Assembly: GCA_037447605.1 (NCBI GenBank)
Contig: CM074806.1
Span: 2,585,400-2,649,399, forward strand
DNA: 64,000 bases
Source: Zygnema circumcarinatum
Lineage: Eukaryota; Streptophyta; Zygnematophyceae; Zygnematales; Zygnemataceae
Reading direction: 5' to 3'
The stretch's first letter is position 1, and the number at the start of each line of letters is the position of its first letter. The translations under genes and the position numbers were made by a program. Below, piece after piece: positions 23,601 through 34,158 of this stretch. Under the pieces are notes generated by a model that saw only the letters and a list, made by a program, of their open reading frames with translations, was not told the DNA's origin and searched no databases.

Positions 23601-24543
23601 TGCCGGAGCTGCAACAGCAATGGCCATCGTGACACATGCGAGATCAAGAAATGGCGGAATGGCGCTGGTGAGTTTGGAGGGGAGGAGACGGATTCGAAGA
23701 CCCTTCACGGTTTCAGAGGTGGTAGCGCTTGTGGATGCAGTGGAGAAGCTTGGAACTGGAAGGTATGCACGCCATGTCCTTGTTTGTTGGGCTGGAGGTC
23801 AACCTCGCAGAAAGCTGAGAAGTAACGCTTTTCGAGTTTGAAGGTAGTTCCTGACTTGTTTCGCATGGCATGGTTGGCGCATTCAATTGATGTATCTGCC
23901 AGATGGCGCGAAGTGAAGTTAAGAGCCTTTTCGCATTCAAAACATCGGACGTATGTGGACCTTAAGGTAATCATTCTTTATCTCACTTTTGAACTGTTAT
24001 TTTCTGTATTCTTTCTATATTTCGCACACGTTTGTGTGACGTGGTAGAGGTATGGGCCTTCCTGCTCATTGCCTGCTACAAATTACCATCCGTGTATGCT
24101 GGTCTGTGTACGGCATATAGACTTGCTGAACGTTCCAGCTGAGTTCGGGGGGTTTAGTGACTTTGGTGTATAAGAGTTTTCTTGCTGGGAGACAAATGCA
24201 CGTAACTCCCAGGAATCCTGTGAATCTGTCCAATCAGCAGCGTCGAAGTCTATTCGAAAGGTTTTATTTCTAGGGCAGCATGATATATTTATGTTCTCCG
24301 ACCTTTTCTGCCCTTCAGCAATACCGAAGTAGATAAAGCTTCAAAAGCGATTAGCGACTGATGATGTTCGCTGCATTGGAACGCATGGATGTCGAGCAGG
24401 ACAAGTGGAAGACCCTCGTCCACACCGCCCAAATCGCCCCCCATCAGCGCCGAGGGGAGCCCGTCCCGCAGGAGCTTCTTGAGAGGGTGACGAGGGCGCA
24501 CGCCTACTGGACAGCGCAGCTACGGGAACAGCGTGGGGCGTGA
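20603..24543 (+). CDS. telomere-repeat-binding protein with ubiquitin-like and Myb telobox domains (TRP/TRFL family)
   Basis: Binds double-stranded TTTAGGG repeats through a C-terminal Myb domain in the nucleus. Eight exons: 20603-21434, 21656-21868, 22083-22175, 22481-22560, 22703-22965, 23253-23762, 23903-23966 and 24400-24543. All phases agree, giving 732 residues and a TGA stop. Order: a long acidic N-terminal exon (EEEEDIDIVEVDEEEE); an Arg-rich patch (ARPTRQRTARPPPQKKKR); a ubiquitin-like domain from VKFAIKSFTVPELMVTVPES to GGGLRLRVLLQGKHLQDEDI; then the Myb region RRPFTVSEVVALVDAVEKLG, GRWREVKLRAF and the telobox helix RTYVDLKDKWKTLVHTA. It ends soon after REQRGA. The acidic first exon is longer than I expect for the family and could be lineage-specific. 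The first in-frame ATG was taken as start; a GTG 18 bp upstream was not used. Confidence 0.9.
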
Positions 24544-25304
24544 CCAGCGAACAGCACGTGGCAGCAGCTGCTAGAGGAGCTTGAGCCCTTGCAGGCGCCC
24601 TCAATGTATACTCTCCTTGAAGACCCATTTGTTGGCTGTTGTACCTGTAAACAGGTTTGGCGATTTTGATAGAGGCAGGAAATAAGCTCCCCAGCTCGAA
24701 ATAGAGCGGGAAAAAAAGGCTCGAAGGAAGCCAATCACCATTCACCGGCTGAGCTGCCAAGTTAAGGTTGAATCCACGTCATTGTTGCACAGGCGTAGGT
24801 AGCATGCTTGGTTTGGCGAGGGCCGCAAATAGCATGGGAGCACAACCTCTCTGCTTGGAGGAGGTGTCACCATTTCCGTTAGTGTTAGTGTTGAAGGCCC
24901 TTAGGGGGGGGTCAGGTGAGGATGCCAGAGTATCCGAGGCTGGAGCTGCTGCAGCCGTGCAGGTCAAGGAATTTCAGAGGACGAGTGAAATGCCTACTTA
25001 TTTATCTCAGATAGATGTCGCAGACCTAATACAGAGTAGCGCTTTGGTGTTTCAAACAGTTCACTGATTCTGGACCTTCTATCCCAGAGGGTTATGTAAA
25101 CTTTGTACATTGAAAGGGTATGAAACATTGGATGAGAGATTTTTATAAGCTAGCACTGATGTTCTGCCTGACTCTGCAACGGACCAGCAAAAATGCTTCT
25201 AATCGGAATGGAGTGCAGTGTTTCAGAAAGAGGAGGGGGGGGAAGCGAGTGTGGTGTTGGACGCTATGAACATCTTCTTTATCTTCAGCTTTTTCTTTCG
25301 TCCT

Positions 25305-25378
25305 TAGTTCCTTTGTGAGCGGTTCCTCCTGGTTGTCCATGTCCATTTGGTAGCCTCGCCATCGTGACTTCAACGCCA
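25305..25378 (-). repeat. dispersed short repeat, copy 3
   Basis: Minus-strand copy with the core ATGGCGAGGCTACCAAATGG and the downstream block that reads GAACCGCTCACAAAGGAACT on the minus strand. That block differs from the CACGAGGGACTGG version and matches the copy near 46600, so there are at least two subtypes. Confidence 0.7.
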
Positions 25379-25519
25379 ATTCTCCCTTTTCCTCCACATG
25401 CGATAACAACAAACGCAATCTACAAGCCATGTCATGAAACAACACCAACAACAACAGCGTGCAGTGCTGTGCACGCGTGTGCAGAGATGGTCCCCTCCCG
25501 CTACGTTTGGCCATGACAT

Positions 25520-25868
25520 CATGAGCCATGAGTCCATGAGGCCATGAGGCCATGAGGCCATGAGGCCATGAGGCCATGAGGCCATGAGGCCATGAGGCCA
25601 TGAGGCCATGAGGCCATGAGGCCATGAGGCCATGAGGCCATGAGGCCATGAGGCCATGAGGCCATGAGGCCATGAGGCCATGAGGCCATGAGGCCATGAG
25701 GCCATGAGGCCATGAGGCCATGAGGCCATGAGGCCATGAGGCCATGAGGCCATGAGGCCATGAGTCCATGAGGCCATGAGGCCATGAGGCCATGAGGCCA
25801 TGAGGCCATGAGGCCATGAGGCCATGAGGCCATGAGTCCATGAGGCCATGAGGCCATGAGGCCATGAG
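25520..25868 (+). repeat. 8-bp satellite array, unit GCCATGAG
   Basis: About 43 head-to-tail copies of GCCATGAG in 349 bp. Almost the only change is G to T at the first base, giving TCCATGAG at roughly 25531, 25763 and 25835. Because 8 is not a multiple of 3, every minus-strand frame is open and encodes the same octapeptide cycle (MASWPHGL). There is no sign that it is translated. Confidence 0.95.
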
Positions 25869-26485
25869 TTCGCTCGTCGCGACACTCGCGCACGTCCGCT
25901 CCGCTGGCAGTTTCCCAGTTCCCCAGTAGCAGTCAACTGCGGTCAACCGCCGTCGTGGCCTGGCCCAGGCTGTTCACAGCAGGTACGACGATCAAATCTA
26001 GTACTGTAATCTATGCACAGAAATCCGAGTACGACAAAATTCCCTGCCCGGCACCCCAGCTTGTATGGCCGCCGGCTCTCGGTTTTGCAGTTTGAACCGC
26101 GCCAATGTGCGTCCGTACATCCTACAAGCTAGGGCGTTAGTCTGGTTAGTCGGTCTGCCAGTTAGTCATTTTATCAGTTAGTCATTTAGCCACCACCGCC
26201 GCTGGGCCCGTCCAGCCGTCCGCCCGCCGCTGGCCGCGCACCGCCCACTGAAAAAAAAAATCAAGAAAAGGCGCACCGCGCGCCGTCAGACCGTTCGATC
26301 GGAGGAGATCGGACGGTCAGGAACGAGCGGCGCGGGATTGAGCAGATAAAGATTGGGCTTCCAGTGGCGGCGCGCGCACGACCTTTGGATCGACCGCTCG
26401 CGGCGTCGCACTTTTTCTGGAAGGACAGCGACTGACTGGTCTCGGGAAGATGTCGTCTTGTAAATTGTTTTAAAAAGATTAATGT

Positions 26486-26982
26486 TGGGTATTACTAAAT
26501 TCACACCTTTTTTGTCTAGATACAGACTTTTTTTCGATGGGCAGATTTAAAAAACGGAAAATGCTTTTTTCACACCTTACACCTTTTTCCGTCGGGCAGA
26601 TTTTACCCCCAATTTGTTTTCGAGAGAAAAATATATCGGCCTGCCCGAATCCGGTCGGAGCGGAAGATCCGTCCGCCACGAGATCGTTCGCGGGTGCGCG
26701 TCCTTCACACTTGCATTCAATCTTCGCCGTCGATTTCATCGCAGATCGCACCACGGACGGTCGCACACCCCTAACGATCTCGTGGCGGACGGATCTTCCG
26801 CTCCGACCGGATTCGGGCAGGCCGATATCTTTTTCACTCAAAAAAAAATCACGGAAAAAGGTGTGTATCGATTCCAAAAAATCATTTTCCGTTTTTAATC
26901 CTTTTTTGTCGATTTTAAAATCTGCCCAGCGAAAAAAGGTCTGTGCCTAGACAAAAAAGGTGTGAATTTAGCAGTACCCTTT
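26486..26982. mobile_element. foldback/MITE-type element with long inverted repeats
   Basis: Both ends carry the same roughly 65-bp terminal inverted repeat: the left starts GGGTATTACTAAATTCACAC and the right is its complement with few changes. Inside, a second inverted repeat of about 70 bp (26633-26700 against 26764-26832, core CCCGAATCCGGTCGGAGCGG) makes almost the whole 497-bp element self-complementary. The flanks TTAATGTT and TTTATGTT look like an 8-bp target duplication with one mismatch. No transposase frame is present. Long inverted repeats suggest a Mutator- or hAT-derived non-autonomous element. Confidence 0.8.
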
Positions 26983-28018
26983 ATGTTAGGAGGTGTCAGA
27001 CTTAAAAGTAGTGCGTACGTTTGAAACAAGAACGAGTACTCCGGCAACTTCGCGAACCTTGTGCGGCGGAGTACTTTCGATTTTTTCTTGTTCGCAAGAT
27101 TTTGTTGAGTTTGACATCTGGATACCTGAGGCGGTCGACGAGAACTTTTTACTAACGCTCTGATGATTGCAGAGTGTATCACACCACTAGGCTTGTTGCT
27201 TAATAATGGAGGCTGATGATATGGTTACCAAAGATGTTTCTCATTTTCTTTGCAAATGATTTTCACCTACTTTTAGACAAAAAAGCGATGAGCAGTTCTT
27301 GAGATCCTTTTGCGACTCCTTTATGTTCACATGCATATTCTGGAAATCAGGTTCTTAGCATTCAGAACACAGGACAAGAAATGACACTCCATTTGATTCT
27401 TTATTGCACCGACGAAATTGTAAGATTCACAAGGTCAGAAGGACACTCGCCGCAAACAAAAGCACCTCCATAACAATCAGGAGAGAAAACGAAGATAGCA
27501 TTGCCTTGATAACTACAAACGCAAGGCATCGAACTCGGCTATTATATGTCCAGTCACCGACAGTAAGCACTTGCAGCCGCACACGAACCCGGTTTCATTC
27601 ACTGCAACAAGTCCGTCGGGACAGCAGCCGGCAGGACTACCAAGCTACACATCGCTCAGGACCCGCGCCACACCCTTAGAGTACGGCCATAATACTGCGT
27701 AGGAACTACTGCCGTACAGACTGCGATCAATGAGATTGCCCATCTAGAGAGCTCCAAGCAGCATCCTTCATGCCCTGTCTCCAGCAGTAATCACTTCAGA
27801 ATCGACGGGCTTTGGTATGTCCTTCACCTAGTTCGCAGACAGGTTTGATCGTCAACCTTTCCTGGATCTATCAAATACAATGTCGCGTCTCAAAAACTAT
27901 AGAAATTGGCAAAGACTGGCGGAAGGAGACAGAAGTTCCTGCCACTGCGACTATGAACAGTAGAAATAGGATGACCATCGAAATTCAGACCTCCGGTCAG
28001 CAAGATTGGCCGTCGACT

Positions 28019-30064
28019 TTATTCACCCATGCACTGAACAAGACTTTCAAACCATTCGTCTCCAAGGGCGTCTGCTCCAAGAATGCCCGTATCCAGGGAA
28101 GGTAATCCCAAGCCATCAGGGTCACACACATTGATCGAATCACCTGCAGGGACAGCAGGCATGCTAAAGTCTGATCCCGATGTGACGCCGCTTGCAGGGG
28201 AGCCAATGAACCCGTTCTCGAAGGTCTGCGGCATCTCGTTGCTCCAGTCTTCAATCTTCACTGTCTCCACCGGTCGCACAGGAGCAGAGAATTGTAACTT
28301 GCTACCTGCAGACTGGTTCGGAAAGACAGGCTTGATCAAACTCGCGGGTGCGGACATTTTTGTGTCGCAATCGTCATCGTCGAGGTCCTCCACAATGTTA
28401 ACCTTAACCTGCAGCTTTTGAGGAACTCGTTTGCTGTGTGCCTCGTTATGTAACTCGTCTTTGGTAGGCCCGCGTGCAGCTGCAGCACTGTGAACAGAAG
28501 TCTTGCCACTTTCCTCTTTCACTGAAATCAATCCTGCGGACTTCCCCATCTTAAGGCCATCAAGCTCACTGCGGACTCGCTCGAGCTCCTGCCGCAACTT
28601 CTGATTTTCATCCTGATACCGTCGTGCCTGCTCTAGAGCATCATGATACTTCCTCGTCACTGCTGTGTTCTCCACACGGAGCTTTGCTGTCTGAATCTCA
28701 AGCTCTCCCAAGCGCTCCTGCCGACGCTGTCGAGATCGCTTCGCAGAAGCTCGATTGGATAGCATCCTGCACGAAAGCAGACGGAACAGCATCCAATTAA
28801 CACAACAATATTGCCAAACATTCAACATCAAGTCCGTTGTGGAGATGCTAAAGTAATCAGCAGGCGACCCATGGATCTCTGCACAACGTAATATCCAGCG
28901 TTTCCGACGACAAAAAACAATAAGAATGTTCCATGAAATTCAGAGAAGGAAACCAATGAGGCCTTACCTCCTGATCTTCTTGTCATTCGAGGGATCCCCG
29001 TCATCGTCCTCCTCATCATCCATATCAATGGCATCTCCAACCATCGCAAGGCGATTGTCCCGGCTGCACGGGTCGAATCCATCTCGACACAAGTTCCAAT
29101 GCTGCATCTGTGCAGACATGATTGGAGATGCGCCGTTCAGGCCCTTAGCAGCAAACTGCACTCCAGCCGCCGGCCCTGTTGGCGCTGAGGATTGCAACCA
29201 TTGTTCCAAGTTCTCTGTTCCGTCTGCCTGCCGAGACCACGCAGTCTGCTGCCTCCCTGTCATCCGCATCTGCGCAAGCATGGCTGACCCTGCAGGGCCG
29301 GCCATAGAGGGTCCATTCAAGGCGCTTGGATTCTGAGAGGACTGCATGCTCGGAGGAGCTGGCTGTCCCATCGGCATGGACGCCGCAGGCCCCCATGGAG
29401 AGAGAGTCGGCGCCTGACGAGCCGCTCTTGGCAGCTGCGCCTGCCAAGCTGCCTGCTCCCTGCCGGCAGGGAAGGCAACATTGCCGGCAGGACCTGCAAG
29501 GCCGCTCTGCGCATCTAGAGGTCGAGTTCGGACCTGTCTTACGGCCTTTCGCGCCCTGCATCGAAAGGACACGTGGGTTACTTAACAGCCTTGACCGACA
29601 AATTTCTAAAGCAAAATAGGAACGAAAACAGAACTAGAGAAAACCGGTAACATCATGGATACTGAAGTAAGAACAGGCCCTGATTACTCATTGACGGCGT
29701 CGTATGATTAAGTTCAACAATGAGTTGCATACACCTCATCACGCGAAACATAAACCGCTAAGAGAAGACTTCCAGGGAAACGAAAACGACAGACTTACTG
29801 TTCGGCTTTCATCATATTTGTCGACTGCTTCATTCCAGTGGAAGTAAACTGCCTCGTATTTTGCAATCCAGGCGGCATCCCAGACGCTGCAACCTGTTGC
29901 CAGTTCCACATCGCTTCCGCCTGTGCTGCGCCCTCGTCCCCTTGGTCTTCCCACTCCGTTCCTCCGGTGGTGTACGACTCGTCTCCATTGAAAAGCAGAG
30001 CAGCAAGCTGACTCCTCCTTTCCGCCTCAGTGAACTGCGTCAGGACGTCAGGAGGGCGACACAT
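28019..30064 (-). CDS. bZIP transcription factor
   Basis: DNA-binding dimeric factor of the basic leucine zipper class, expected in the nucleus. Three exons, 30064-29799, 29555-28968 and 28766-28019, join in phase to 533 residues. The basic region spans the second intron: KKIRR, then MLSNRASAKRSRQRRQERLG, with the invariant Asn and Arg of N-x7-R present. The zipper follows (LGELEIQTAKLRVENTAV, then heptads through YQDENQKLRQEL and VRSELDGL). The N-terminal 280 residues are Gln/Met/Pro/Ala-rich with an acidic patch (DMDDEEDDDGD) just before the basic region, and the C-terminus is acidic, as in activators. A (GA)n tract lies upstream at about 30117-30150, probably in the 5' UTR or promoter. The subgroup is not assigned. 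The ATG at 30064 is the only Met early in the frame. Confidence 0.9.
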
Positions 30065-30114
30065 GGCTGCCTATCTCGTTTTCCTTTCGGTGCAAATCCG
30101 CAATACCTCGAATA

Positions 30115-30152
30115 CAGCGAGAGAGCGAGCGAGAGAGAGAGAGAGAGAGAAA
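30115..30152 (+). repeat. (GA)n tract upstream of the bZIP gene
   Basis: GAGAGAGCGAGCGAGAG followed by pure GA and a run of A, 50-90 bp upstream of the bZIP ATG. On the transcribed strand this is a (CT)n tract, a common plant core-promoter or 5' UTR feature. Confidence 0.7.
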
Positions 30153-30399
30153 AAAAAAAATGACCTGCAAGCTTCAACCTCCCACCTCCCCGTGTCCTCC
30201 CCTCTTTGAAGGTTTCCAGCCCGGGATCGCCGGGCAGGCGGACAAACCTTTCGCAGAGCTGCCCGGCGCAGGCCCCGCCCGCCCGCCCCTCCGCGCGGTT
30301 ACGCGCCGCGCGCTCCGCGGCGCGCGGTACTCGTTCTGTCGCGGGCCCGCCCGCCGCCTTATCTGCTGACGTGGTCCCTCGCGCCTTTTTGCGCCCCAT

Positions 30400-33300
30400 G
30401 TGAAAAAGGATCAAAAGGTACCGTACGGCGGTCTCACTGTCCAAGTTTGTTGCCGGCCAAGGCGCTTTTCCGCCGGCCGATAACGGCAGCCGGCTAGCTA
30501 GACGTGGCGCACGGCGACTGGCGGATGCGTTCGTTTTTGCAGTCTCTCCAGATTCCCGCGGAAAAAAAAAGCGATCGCCACGGACGGCTCAGATCCGCGC
30601 GAGGCGCCGCATCCCCCGCGGCCCGTCCGCCCGCCTGCCCGCCCCCCCTCCGCCCTCCGGGCAGCGGAGCACGCAGTCGGCCGCGGGCAGCGCGAAAAGC
30701 GACCGCGGCGTGCAATCGCGGCCGTACGGTGGCAGGGCGGAGGAGCGTGTCAGGATCGCCGGGCGGCAAATTCCTCCGCCGCTTTTGACCGCACGTGCTC
30801 GCAGGCAGCCGCTCGCCGCCGCGCGGAGAAGGGCCCGCCCGCGGGCGGGCGGGCGGCGGGGCCCGACACCCGAGTCGTCGCAGATCTTTGTTCGCCTCGC
30901 GCCAAGTGTTTTTTGTCGTCGCCGTTCTGTCCTATCGGCCGTACGTCCGGGGCAGTGCGACGTTTTCGGTATGGACGCCTCGCTCGGCGTGGAGCCAGGC
31001 GGGTGGCTGACGGGCTGCCCGTGGAGTACGGGCAAGCAGAGAAAGGTCCGTGGCGCTGCCGTCATTGGGCACGGGATCGTTCGACAAAAGCGAGCGCCGG
31101 GCGGCGCCTTATGGAACGGGCGAGCGGGACGGGCGGGATATGATCCGCCTCGCGCTGATCGTTCCGTACGGACACCCTCGGCCGTTGCGCACGCGAGCCG
31201 TACAGTACCTCCCCCTAATATTTTCCACCCGAGTACTTTCGTTACCCAAGAAATTCGCCCTGATTTGGAGGAAACCACCATTAGTACGGTAAGTCTGTGT
31301 TAATGTAATAGGGGTGTTAACCTAACCGGACCTATTTTTCAATACAAAATCTGTTAATCGTAACGGGTTTCGGACATGGGTCACGCTATTACGCTGTACT
31401 GTACATTCGAATAAAATATCTAAATCGTACGGTATATGTACAGAGCCAATCGGAGGTCGTGTAGTTAAGACTACGGCACCAATAGAAGCTCGCGACAGGG
31501 CCCGCCGGGCGGCCTTACGCCTCCGTACAGAGAGAAACAGTACGGCCGCGGGCCGGACTCTAACATAATACCGGCCGCTTATTGTTAATACGGACTTCCT
31601 TATATTTTCAAATTCTAAGATTTTCGCCCAATATTTGCTGAAACCATGGGTACTGGGGTACTGTAACTGAACGGGGGCGGGCGGGCGGGCGGGCGGGCGG
31701 CAGCGGGCGGATATTTTTGGCAATCCGCACGCGCAGACGCGGCGAAGGGACGCGCCGTACGGCCTTCACGTGGGCGCGAGAGCTCGGCGGGTTGGCGGGC
31801 CGCTAGCCGACAAGCGAAGTCAATGTTGCGGCAATGTCCACTTGCGGGGACCTGGGCGGGCAGGCGTACGGACGAGGGAACGGGACGAGCTTGCTACGAG
31901 CGAACTGGATGCGCTGACGCGCTCTATCTCACTGTGCCGGTTGGGGACGCACGCTGTTCTATGAATGGCTCGATGTTCTCACCAGTTAGGGTCGTGCAGC
32001 ATAGAACAGTCTATGTGGTACATCTAGTTAATCTTGACGTTTCGTCCACGCGGCGGATCTGACGGCTGGCGTGGTTCCAATTCCAAATTTTGTCGCGACC
32101 CGCCGTGCGTCTGGGGGCCCACACGCGCCCCTCCGCACCGCCCGGGCGCGGCCCGATCGAGATGGGCACGAGCAGGTGCCAGGTGGCGGCCCCTCCGCGC
32201 CCCGGGCCCTTCGATTGTGCTGGCGTCACATGATGATGTCAAATCACTTTGTACTGTGCTGACGTGGTTCAACTTTGCTGATGTCACTCGCACAAACCTC
32301 GACCCAACTGACAGGATCAACCTGAATTGGACTGACTTGCAACTTCAGAGACTCCGACATAAAGCCGGACGCTAGCGGTGCGTTTCCATGGTTCAACTTT
32401 TTCCATGTGGTTGGAGCTCTGGAGGCAGAAACTGGGGCAGGAGCCGCAGGACGTCATTCAACCTCCGTTCAACCACCTGCTGGACGGACTGCGAGTCTCG
32501 CACGAGCCAACTGTTGGCAGGCGCATGGAGCCCGGCGGGGCACAAGGCGGGAGGGCGCCGGCGCGGTACCCGACAGGCAGTTTTGTACGGACGCGCGAAC
32601 TGCGGCACGTGGGCCGGGCGCAACCGGCGAGGGCGGACTGCTGGCGCCATGTGCTGCCGCGGGCCGGGCGGTCTGCTTTGGCGTATCTGGGCTGGAACAG
32701 CTGGCGCCGACGGACAGGGAAGGCAGGACTGACGGGGACCTGCAGGCTTGCCGTACAACGACTTTCTCTTTGAAAAAAATATAGGGGAAGTGCTATTTAC
32801 ACACCTTTTTCGCCGATCAGATTTTATTCAGAATATTATCGAGTTCAATGCCACTTTCGGCCCCGTTCTTATCGACTCAATTACTTCTGCAAGCAAGTCC
32901 TTGAGTTGTGCCCTGTTTTACCGCAGAGTCCGCATTGGGTCTCTGTCCACCATCCACTGCTCACGAATGTCCTGTAAACGAATTGGAGTCGCGGTTTCCA
33001 GACAGCCCCGAGTGCCCGCCCGGCTGCTCCTCATGGCCCCCCTTTCCAGAGAGCTTTCACTGTCCCAGCAGCTCGTCCACAGCGAAATCGGAGACCTTGT
33101 AGATCAGATAGATTCTTGAAGCAGTGGTGGTTGCAACGATGCGCCAGATGCTGCTTCTGCTGCTTAGCGTTTTTTGTGAATAAAATCTGACCGGCGAAAG
33201 AAGGTGTGTATCTAGCCAAAAAAGATTTATAACTAGCATTTTCCTAAGGAAAATGTGCAAAGCAAAAAGGAAAAAAAAATGGTTGCACCAATCACGCCAA

Positions 33301-33640
33301 GTTACCTTGCCGACGTAGGATCACGACTCTGAGATAGCCGTACGAGTGCCAGGTGCTCACCCGGGCGGGCTCGTACGGCAGGTCACGGCGCGCTGCGCTT
33401 CGTACGGTCGCGTCCTGACGGTTGTTCGTACAGTAGCGCAGCTTCTTGGAAACAGCGTGCTTACGTCAAGTTCCATAGCCATGACTGCGGCAGGGCCGTA
33501 CAGGTACCGAATGAACCTCCCTCCGTGGCCATGGCGGTCCGTCTCCCCCACAGCGACCCCGCCATGCAGCGACGCCGTACGGTACGGTACCTCGCTCGGC
33601 CTCCGTCCACACTGAGTCCAGTCTCTCTCGGCCAGTCCGT
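30400..33640. other. GC-rich gene-poor tract dense in CCGTACGG-like words
   Basis: More than fifteen occurrences of CGTACGG, CCGTAC or GTACGG lie between 30423 and 33585, many as the full palindrome CCGTACGG (for example 30423, 31164 and 33575). A (GGGC)n run lies at 31676-31703. Open frames here are long on both strands only because stops are rare in GC-rich DNA; none has a motif or consistent splice structure. Smaller clusters of the same word recur at 20285-20360 and 55140-55215. Confidence 0.6.
32775..33247. mobile_element. second inverted-repeat element related to the foldback element
   Basis: The left end reads GGGGAAGTGCTATTTACACA followed by CCTTTTTCGCCGATCAG; the right end is its imperfect complement (CTGACCGGCGAAAGAAGGTG then TGTATCTAGCC). 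It shares the ACACCTTTTT..CG..GGGCAGATTTTA style of terminus with the element at 26486. The interior of about 350 bp is unlike the ends, has normal base composition and could be a captured host fragment, but I could not identify it. Confidence 0.6.
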
Positions 33641-33655
33641 GCGGTATGTAGGGCC

Positions 33656-33686
<31 letters not shown>

Positions 33687-33744
33687 GCCGACTTCGTTTT
33701 TTTATTCGTTGCAACAGGCGACTCAGGTCACAACACAAAAGGAA

Positions 33745-33855
33745 GTGGCATTGATCTCACGCTGGCGAGGCCATCAAATGTACATGAACAAAATCATCAT
33801 GGGGAACCACGAGGAACTGGTCGCAAAGAACCTGAGTGCTCAGGTTCTTTCTATT
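33745..33855 (+). repeat. dispersed short repeat, copy 4, with terminal hairpin
   Basis: Plus-strand copy running from GGCATTGATCTCACGCTGGC through GAGGCCATCAAATGTACATG to GGAACCACGAGGAACTGGTC. It is followed directly by a perfect hairpin at 33825-33850 (arms AAAGAACCTGAG and CTCAGGTTCTTT, loop TG). Confidence 0.8.
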
Positions 33856-34158
33856 CCTTGAAAAGAGAACATTACATTTTGGCGGACAGCATGCTTACGG
33901 TTGTTACTTCTCTTCAACCCAAAGAACGAGGAAGCGTACATTCCGTTCAACCGTCTCTACTCGCAATGCACGGCTTACACCATGCCAAGAATAAATTACA
34001 AGAAAATCTGTTGGCAGCGTACAGAGGATATTTTCTCCACGTTCAAATTGGCCCTCTACACAAGAATAATACCTAGCCCCTTCCTTATGGACAGTACACT
34101 CTGACGTAAACTTTACACTCTGCAGTTGACACAAGGAAATGTGTGTCGAGCTGTCAGT

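Larger units (their letters stand above)
24544..28018. other. 3.5 kb repeat-rich gap between two convergent genes
   Basis: Begins with the 3' flank of the telomere-binding gene and ends with the 3' flank of the bZIP gene. A 99-codon frame at 24768-25067 has no known motif and probably lies in 3' flanking sequence. The rest is repeats listed separately: a dispersed element, an 8-bp satellite and a foldback element. 27000-28018 shows nothing recognisable. Confidence 0.5.

Noticed and set aside
23763-23902. Plus-strand frame continuing through this stretch of the telomere-binding gene
   Set aside because: Splicing AG|GTATGC to CCAG|ATGG restores the family motif GTGRWREVKLRAF exactly, so this is an intron.
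25143-25946. 267-residue and shorter proteins across the GCCATGAG array
   Set aside because: All minus frames are open only because the 8-bp unit lacks stops; composition is a pure octapeptide cycle.
30589-31303. Long overlapping frames on both strands in the GC-rich tract
   Set aside because: Stops are rare at this GC content; frames exist on both strands with no motif and no splice logic.
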